Source of the DNA: Ruminococcaceae bacterium UBA866
GTDB taxonomy: Bacteria > Bacillota > Clostridia > Oscillospirales > Ruminococcaceae
NCBI GenBank assembly: GCA_002295325.1
Contig: DBGA01000017.1
Span: forward strand, 26,670 to 36,267
Direction of reading: 5' to 3'
DNA length: 9,598 nucleotides
Below are positions 6,070 to 9,598 of the stretch, piece after piece. Within the stretch, counting starts at the first letter, position 1, and each line of letters begins with the position of its first letter. Below the pieces are notes generated by a model. The model was given only the letters and a program-made list of their open reading frames with translations. It had not been told where the DNA came from and did not search any database. Made by a program: the position numbers and the translations under genes.

Positions 6070-7386
6070 ATGCCAAGAATAGCCTTCATGGGTGCAGGCA
6101 GCACTGTATTTGCAAAGAATGTTTTAGGCGACTGTATCTATACGCCGGAAATAGGCTCTTTAGACATCGCCCTGCATGATATCGACCCAAAACGTTTGGA
6201 GGAATCCAAACAGATGATAAGCAACATTATCACAAACTCAAAAAGGAAAGATGTTACCCTTTCAGCTACTCTAAATCGCAAAGAGGCGCTAACGGGTGCA
6301 AAGTATGTTGTAAATGCAATTCAAGTTGGATTATATGACCCTTGCACAATCACAGACTTTGAAGTTCCAAAAAAATTTGGACTACGCCAAACAATTGGTG
6401 ACACGCTAGGAATTGGCGGTATTTTCAGAGGTCTTAGAACTATTCCAGTACTAAAAGATTTTGCAGCTGACATGGAAGAAGTGTGTCCTGACGCATTGTT
6501 TTTAAACTACACAAACCCAATGTCAATTTTGGCTGGCTACATGAACCGTTTTACAAAGATTAAAACGATTGGTTTTTGCCATAGCGTTCAAGCTTGTGCA
6601 AAACATCTTTTAGAAGAAGTTGGCATGGGTGAGTACGCAGACAAATGCAAGTGGGAAATCTCAGGCATCAATGATCTTGCATGGCTGACAAAAATTACCG
6701 ACCTTGAGGGCAACGACCTATATCCAGAAATTAAACGCAGAGCCAAACTTGAAGAAACTTATGAAACACGCAAAAACGACCTTGTTCGTCTTGACATCAT
6801 GGATCGATTTGGCTACTACATAACAGAATCATCCGAGCACAACGCAGAGTACAGTGCGTGGTACATCAAAGATAAATACCCAGAGTTAATTGAGCGTTAC
6901 AATATTCCTCTTGATGAGTACCCTCGCCGCTGTATAAATCAAATTGCAGGTTGGGAGCAAATGAAACAAGACCTAGTTCACAACAAACAGCTAACTCATA
7001 CAAGAACACATGAATATGCGTCATCCATTATTAAGGCTATGGAAACTGACACTGCTTTTAGAGTACATGGAAATGTAATCAACAACGGTTTAATTCCAAA
7101 CTTGCCAGACAATGCTTGTGTTGAAGTTCCTTGTCTAATTGATAGAAACGGTATAAACCCTTGCAAGGTGGAGGCACTTCCAGAGCAATGTGCTGCAATT
7201 AACAGGTTGCACATCAACGTTCACTTACTAACAATTCTTGCAGCGACTACCCTAAAGAAAGAGTACATCTATATGGCGGCTATGATGGATCCTCATACTT
7301 CCTCTGAACTTTCCCCAGACGATATCAGAAGTATGTGTGATGAACTAATTGCAGAGCATGGCGATTGGCTACCAAAATACGAATAA
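6070..7386 (+). CDS. melA: GH4 alpha-galactosidase (melibiase)
   Basis: Cytoplasmic glycoside hydrolase family 4 enzyme expected to split alpha-1,6-galactosides such as melibiose, using NAD+ and Mn2+ in an oxidation-elimination mechanism. Predicted 438 aa. The ATG at 6070 has AAGGTGG 8 nt upstream; a GTG at 6058 lies inside that site and is rejected. Seen: Rossmann MGAGSTVFAKNVLGD (residues 7-21), DIDPKRLEES (37-46), NAIQVG, TDFEVPKKFGLRQTIGDTLG, LNYTNPM (145-151), the GFCHSVQ metal motif with Cys170 (168-174), TESSEHNAEY (252-261), LDEYPRR, and the MMDPHTSSEL and HGDWLP ending. Length and motifs follow E. coli and B. subtilis MelA closely along the whole chain. One oddity: SGINDLAW has Asp202 where those relatives have His (GINHMA), a predicted metal ligand. 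The gene is divergent from the AraC gene and followed by its own terminator. No transporter is nearby. Confidence 0.94.
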   Translation: MPRIAFMGAGSTVFAKNVLGDCIYTPEIGSLDIALHDIDPKRLEESKQMISNIITNSKRKDVTLSATLNRKEALTGAKYVVNAIQVGLYDPCTITDFEVPKKFGLRQTIGDTLGIGGIFRGLRTIPVLKDFAADMEEVCPDALFLNYTNPMSILAGYMNRFTKIKTIGFCHSVQACAKHLLEEVGMGEYADKCKWEISGINDLAWLTKITDLEGNDLYPEIKRRAKLEETYETRKNDLVRLDIMDRFGYYITESSEHNAEYSAWYIKDKYPELIERYNIPLDEYPRRCINQIAGWEQMKQDLVHNKQLTHTRTHEYASSIIKAMETDTAFRVHGNVINNGLIPNLPDNACVEVPCLIDRNGINPCKVEALPEQCAAINRLHINVHLLTILAATTLKKEYIYMAAMMDPHTSSELSPDDIRSMCDELIAEHGDWLPKYE

Positions 7387-7397
7387 TAGATAAATTG

Positions 7398-7431
7398 GGA
7401 CAGACTTGTTAGTCTGTCCTTTACTTTTTTG
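7398..7431 (+). terminator. Rho-independent terminator after melA
   Basis: A perfect 9-bp stem (GGACAGACT / AGTCTGTCC) with a TGTT loop, followed by TTTACTTTTTT, begins 12 bp after the melA stop. It is the first part of a duplicated module whose second copy is at 8059-8159. Confidence 0.92.
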
Positions 7432-7438
7432 TTTCCTC

Positions 7439-7467
7439 TTGCTATTTTACCTATTTTTGTATAAAAT
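7439..7467 (+). promoter_or_regulatory. Promoter of the lipoprotein gene (module copy A)
   Basis: TTGCTA (7439-7444), a 17-bp spacer and TAAAAT (7462-7467). The start point should lie near 7474, leaving a leader of about 95 nt. A 19-bp dyad, CTATTTT-N5-AAAATAG (7451-7469), covers the spacer end and the -10 and could be an operator. Confidence 0.65.
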
Positions 7468-7569
7468 AGAAACATAAGTTTAAATATATAAGGTGTTTGC
7501 AAACCACACATCATAGTTACCCGATAAAGATGTACCAAACCGCTACTATGTAAGGAAAGGTGACATATT

Positions 7570-8025
7570 ATGAAAAATTTATTTGCTTGCATTTTTGTGG
7601 TTGTATTACTACTGACAGCTTGTAATGGAGAAAAGCAGCAAACTAACAGTGTATCATCTGATGGCAAAGCTGTGCAACTTGTTATTACAGAATTAAATAT
7701 TCCAATAAAAAATTCTGAAAGAATAAAAGCTATCGAAGAAATAGTTGCAAATGGAATATTAATGACCCAAAAAGAAGTTTCAGAACAGGAAGTACCTAAA
7801 GGTGGGTTAAGTGTGAGAATGTACTTGTTCGATGATGAAAAAACTTCTGATACTTACAGCAGTTACTTTTTTCGTGGAAATATGTTTGTAAAAGAAGTAC
7901 AAAATGAAAAAGAAACTATCCAGTGCTTTCGTTATGCAAAAAAAGATAGCTTTAATGAAATCATAGATATTTACTGGGAAAACGAAGCTGAACAAAGGGC
8001 AAAATGGGAAAAAGAAAATAAATAA
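7570..8025 (+). CDS. Unrecognised small lipoprotein
   Basis: Predicted 151-aa exported lipoprotein; I do not recognise a family. Residues 1-18 form a signal peptide: Lys2, a hydrophobic core FACIFVVVLLL, and a lipobox LTAC with Cys18 as the expected lipidation site. The mature part starts with a short polar stretch (NGEKQQTNSVSSDG), then an alternating hydrophobic/charged region with predicted strands (AVQLVITELNI, LSVRMYLF, NMFVKEVQ, TIQCFRYA). It ends in a charged helix rich in Glu and Lys (EAEQRAKWEKENK). The ATG at 7570 follows AAAGGTGA. G+C is about 31% by hand count, against roughly 40% for sampled stretches of melA, which suggests a different origin or weak selection. The gene lies exactly between two copies of a terminator-promoter module, with its own promoter in the first copy and its terminator in the second. 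It is probably a surface-anchored protein of unknown role. Confidence 0.85.
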   Translation: MKNLFACIFVVVLLLTACNGEKQQTNSVSSDGKAVQLVITELNIPIKNSERIKAIEEIVANGILMTQKEVSEQEVPKGGLSVRMYLFDDEKTSDTYSSYFFRGNMFVKEVQNEKETIQCFRYAKKDSFNEIIDIYWENEAEQRAKWEKENK

Positions 8026-8058
8026 TCTCTAACTCGTATAAAAAAGGATAACCCACAA

Positions 8059-8092
8059 GGACAGACTTTTTAGTCTGTCCTTTACTTTTTTC
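8059..8092 (+). terminator. Rho-independent terminator after the lipoprotein gene
   Basis: The stem is identical to the melA terminator (GGACAGACT / AGTCTGTCC); the loop is TTTT and TTTACTTTTTT follows. It begins 33 bp after the lipoprotein stop and separates that gene from ydiF. Confidence 0.92.
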
Positions 8093-8099
8093 TTCCCCC

Positions 8100-8128
8100 T
8101 TGCCATTTCATCTATTTTTGTGTAAAAT
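8100..8128 (+). promoter_or_regulatory. Promoter of the ABC-F gene (module copy B)
   Basis: TTGCCA (8100-8105, five of six consensus bases), a 17-bp spacer and TAAAAT (8123-8128). The dyad CTATTTT-N5-AAAATAG at 8112-8130 is kept with both arms perfect. The leader is short, about 30 nt, with AGAGGTGAT (8150-8158) just before the ATG at 8164. Confidence 0.7.
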
Positions 8129-8163
8129 AGAAACATACGTTTAAATATAAGAGGTGATTTTTG

Positions 8164-9598
8164 ATGCTGGTTTCACTGGATAATGTGAGAAAAACTTTTG
8201 GTGACAAGTTAATACTGGACAAGCTTTCTGCTACCATTGAGGATAACGACCGTATTGGTCTTATCGGTGCAAACGGTGTTGGAAAGTCTACCCTGCTAAA
8301 TATAATCTGCAAGAAACTTGACTGCGACGAGGGTGGTGTCTACGTTTCAAGTGGTGCTACGATTGGGCTGCTAGAGCAAAACAGTGGTTTAGGTAAGGGC
8401 AATAACATTTACGCTGAAATGCGTAGCGTTTTTGCTGAACTGTTGAGTGTTGAGGAAAATCTTCGTGTGCTTGAAAGCAAGATTGCACATACAAGCCAAA
8501 CTGACGAGAATTACAGCAAGCTATGGGAGGAATACTCAAGGCTTACTGCCTTTTTTGAGGTGCGTGAGGGATATCAAATTGATGTGAAAATTAAAACTAT
8601 CCTAAACGGAATGGGGTTTTATGACAAATCCTATGATATGCTAATCGACGATTTGAGTGGAGGCGAAAAAACAAGGCTTGCTCTTGCAAAGCTTTTGTTA
8701 GAAGAGCCTAGCTTGTTAATCCTTGACGAGCCTACAAACCATCTTGATTTTAAGACGCTAATGTGGCTTGAAGACTATTTGAAGTCCTACAAGGGTGGCC
8801 TTTTGATTGTTTCCCATGATAGGTATTTCCTTGATAAAATGGTGACTAAGATGTGGGAAGTGGAAAACAAGCAAATCGTTGCCTACAATGGAAACTATTC
8901 AAAATACAAGGTGCTTCGTGAGGAGCGTATCACTCGCCTGCTAAAAGAATATGATGCACAACAAAATAAAATTAACTCAATGGTTGACTATGCACAAAAA
9001 AACATTGCCCGTGCGTCAACCTCGAATATGGCAAAAAGCCGACTTCATCAATTGGAGCATATTGAGAGAATTGAAAAGCCTAACGAAGTAATCCCTACCC
9101 CTACATTTCGATTTGAATTTGAAAGAAACCCCGTAAAAGACCTGCTCACAGTAAAAAATCTGCGACTGGAAGTAGGCGAGGGTGACGATAAACTTGTCCT
9201 ATGTGAGAATATTTCATTTGATATTAAGCGTGGTGAAAAGGTTGCGTTGATTGGGCCAAATGGGATTGGGAAGTCTACCCTGCTTAAAACTATCCTAAAC
9301 CTGCTAACCCAAAACGGTGAGGTTTACTGGGGTGCAAATGTGCAGACCAGCTATTACGAGCAAGAAAACCTTACCCTTAACAAGGAAAATACTGCAATTG
9401 AAGAACTTTGGTCGAGGTTTCCACTCCTACCTCAATATACAGTCAGAGGAATTTTGGGGCAAGTGCTTATAAGTGGCGACAATGGATTTAAGAAAATCGG
9501 TGTCCTTTCGGGTGGTGAACGTGCAAGGGTTGCACTTGCTATTTTAATGACAGAGCATTCAAACACGCTTATCCTCGATGAGCCAACAAACCATCTTG
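8164..9598 (+). CDS. ydiF: ABC-F ATPase, YdiF type (ribosome-associated), partial
   Basis: Soluble tandem ATP-binding-cassette protein of the ABC-F class. Members bind the ribosomal E-site and act on stalled translation or give antibiotic protection. It has no membrane domain. The frame is open for 478 codons and cut by the window edge. Cassette 1: Walker A GANGVGKS (residues 35-42), signature LSGGEKTR (164-171), Walker B LLILDEPTNHLD (184-195), switch SHDRYFLD (217-224). The helical linker spans about 245-310 and contains ARASTSNMAKSR. Cassette 2: Walker A GPNGIGKS (364-371), signature LSGGERAR (448-455), Walker B LILDEPTNHL at the end. The linker, GPNGIGKSTLLKT, the YYEQE and ELW blocks and the LISGD segment follow B. 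subtilis YdiF closely from memory. A housekeeping role is more likely than resistance, but the missing C-terminus prevents firm sub-typing. The ATG at 8164 has an excellent ribosome binding site. Confidence 0.93.
   Translation, partial: MLVSLDNVRKTFGDKLILDKLSATIEDNDRIGLIGANGVGKSTLLNIICKKLDCDEGGVYVSSGATIGLLEQNSGLGKGNNIYAEMRSVFAELLSVEENLRVLESKIAHTSQTDENYSKLWEEYSRLTAFFEVREGYQIDVKIKTILNGMGFYDKSYDMLIDDLSGGEKTRLALAKLLLEEPSLLILDEPTNHLDFKTLMWLEDYLKSYKGGLLIVSHDRYFLDKMVTKMWEVENKQIVAYNGNYSKYKVLREERITRLLKEYDAQQNKINSMVDYAQKNIARASTSNMAKSRLHQLEHIERIEKPNEVIPTPTFRFEFERNPVKDLLTVKNLRLEVGEGDDKLVLCENISFDIKRGEKVALIGPNGIGKSTLLKTILNLLTQNGEVYWGANVQTSYYEQENLTLNKENTAIEELWSRFPLLPQYTVRGILGQVLISGDNGFKKIGVLSGGERARVALAILMTEHSNTLILDEPTNHL

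Larger units (their letters stand above)
7398..7498 (+). repeat. Terminator-promoter module, copy A
   Basis: Direct repeat of 8059-8159, offset 661 bp, with 12 mismatches over 101 bp and no gaps (about 88% identity by hand alignment). It holds a terminator, a promoter and a relic of the ydiF ribosome binding site: AGGTG at 7491-7495 corresponds to 8152-8156, but no start codon follows it here. Six of the 12 differences fall in the 20 bp between the T-run and the -10 region (7431-7450); only two fall in the next 38 bp (7451-7488). Confidence 0.9.
8059..8159 (+). repeat. Terminator-promoter module, copy B
   Basis: Second copy of the module at 7398-7498. Here the ribosome binding site at its end is intact and serves the ABC-F gene, so this copy looks like the original and copy A the derived one. 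That polarity is inference. Confidence 0.9.

Noticed and set aside
6070..7386. GH4 6-phospho-alpha-glucosidase or alpha-glucuronidase instead of alpha-galactosidase
   Set aside because: The CHSVQ motif and near-continuous similarity to B. subtilis and E. coli MelA favour alpha-galactosidase. Phospho-glucosidases have CD after the glycine motif, and there is no phosphotransferase system gene nearby.
7494..7544. Riboswitch in the lipoprotein leader
   Set aside because: I see only a 10-bp palindrome and 6-bp arms about 28 bp apart, with no conserved riboswitch core.
7293..7667. Minus-strand 124-aa frame across the end of melA, the terminator and the lipoprotein start
   Set aside because: It would read through the melA terminator and promoter module on the opposite strand and matches nothing recognisable.
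7398..8159. Composite transposon or insertion sequence
   Set aside because: The flanking repeats are direct, about 88% identical and contain a terminator and promoter. There is no transposase, terminal inverted repeat or short target duplication.
8164..9598. ABC transporter ATPase or dedicated antibiotic-resistance ABC-F
   Set aside because: There is no permease or membrane domain, two cassettes lie in one chain, and the linker resembles housekeeping YdiF. A resistance role cannot be ruled out without the C-terminus but is not supported here.

Overview
The window reads as chromosome of a low-to-moderate G+C Gram-positive bacterium, most likely a clostridial Firmicute. The signs are strong purine-rich ribosome binding sites, a textbook sigma-A promoter, a parE-then-parC gene order, a Bacillus-like MelA and YdiF, an MsmR/RafR-type AraC regulator, and a divergent topoisomerase pair of the kind I recall from Clostridia. 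Most genes look about 40% G+C by eye; the small lipoprotein gene is about 31% by hand count.

Left block, minus strand (about 5091 down to 1). Reading in the direction of transcription, a consensus promoter at 5063-5091 drives a Tic20/DUF4870-like membrane protein (4986-4645) and a LiaF-like membrane protein (start 4612, end 3854). A 13-bp-stem terminator follows (3811-3839). Then come the ATPase/Toprim subunit of a type IIA topoisomerase (parE-like, start 3773, end 1788) and, 95 bp on, its DNA-cleaving partner (parC-like, start 1692), which runs off the left edge after 564 residues.

Middle block (5107-7431). A divergent pair: an AraC-family regulator (minus, start most likely the GTG at 5925) and a GH4 alpha-galactosidase melA (plus, ATG at 6070). 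The intergenic region holds a perfect 10-bp direct repeat with a 21-bp period, a typical AraC-type operator. This is a compact alpha-galactoside (melibiose/raffinose) utilisation unit with no transporter in view. The MelA has Asp where characterised relatives have a metal-binding His.

Right block (7398-9598). A terminator-promoter module of about 101 bp occurs twice, 661 bp apart (7398-7498 and 8059-8159, 89 of 101 positions identical). Between the copies sits an A+T-rich gene for an unrecognised lipoprotein (7570-8025). The second copy is the promoter and ribosome binding site of a YdiF-type ABC-F ATPase gene that runs off the right edge. The simplest reading is that the lipoprotein gene was placed between melA and ydiF with duplication of the ydiF upstream region.

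I see no rRNA or tRNA gene, CRISPR array, insertion sequence or phage gene. Most of the window is ordinary housekeeping and sugar-use sequence. The duplicated module and the MelA substitution are the two points most worth a second look.
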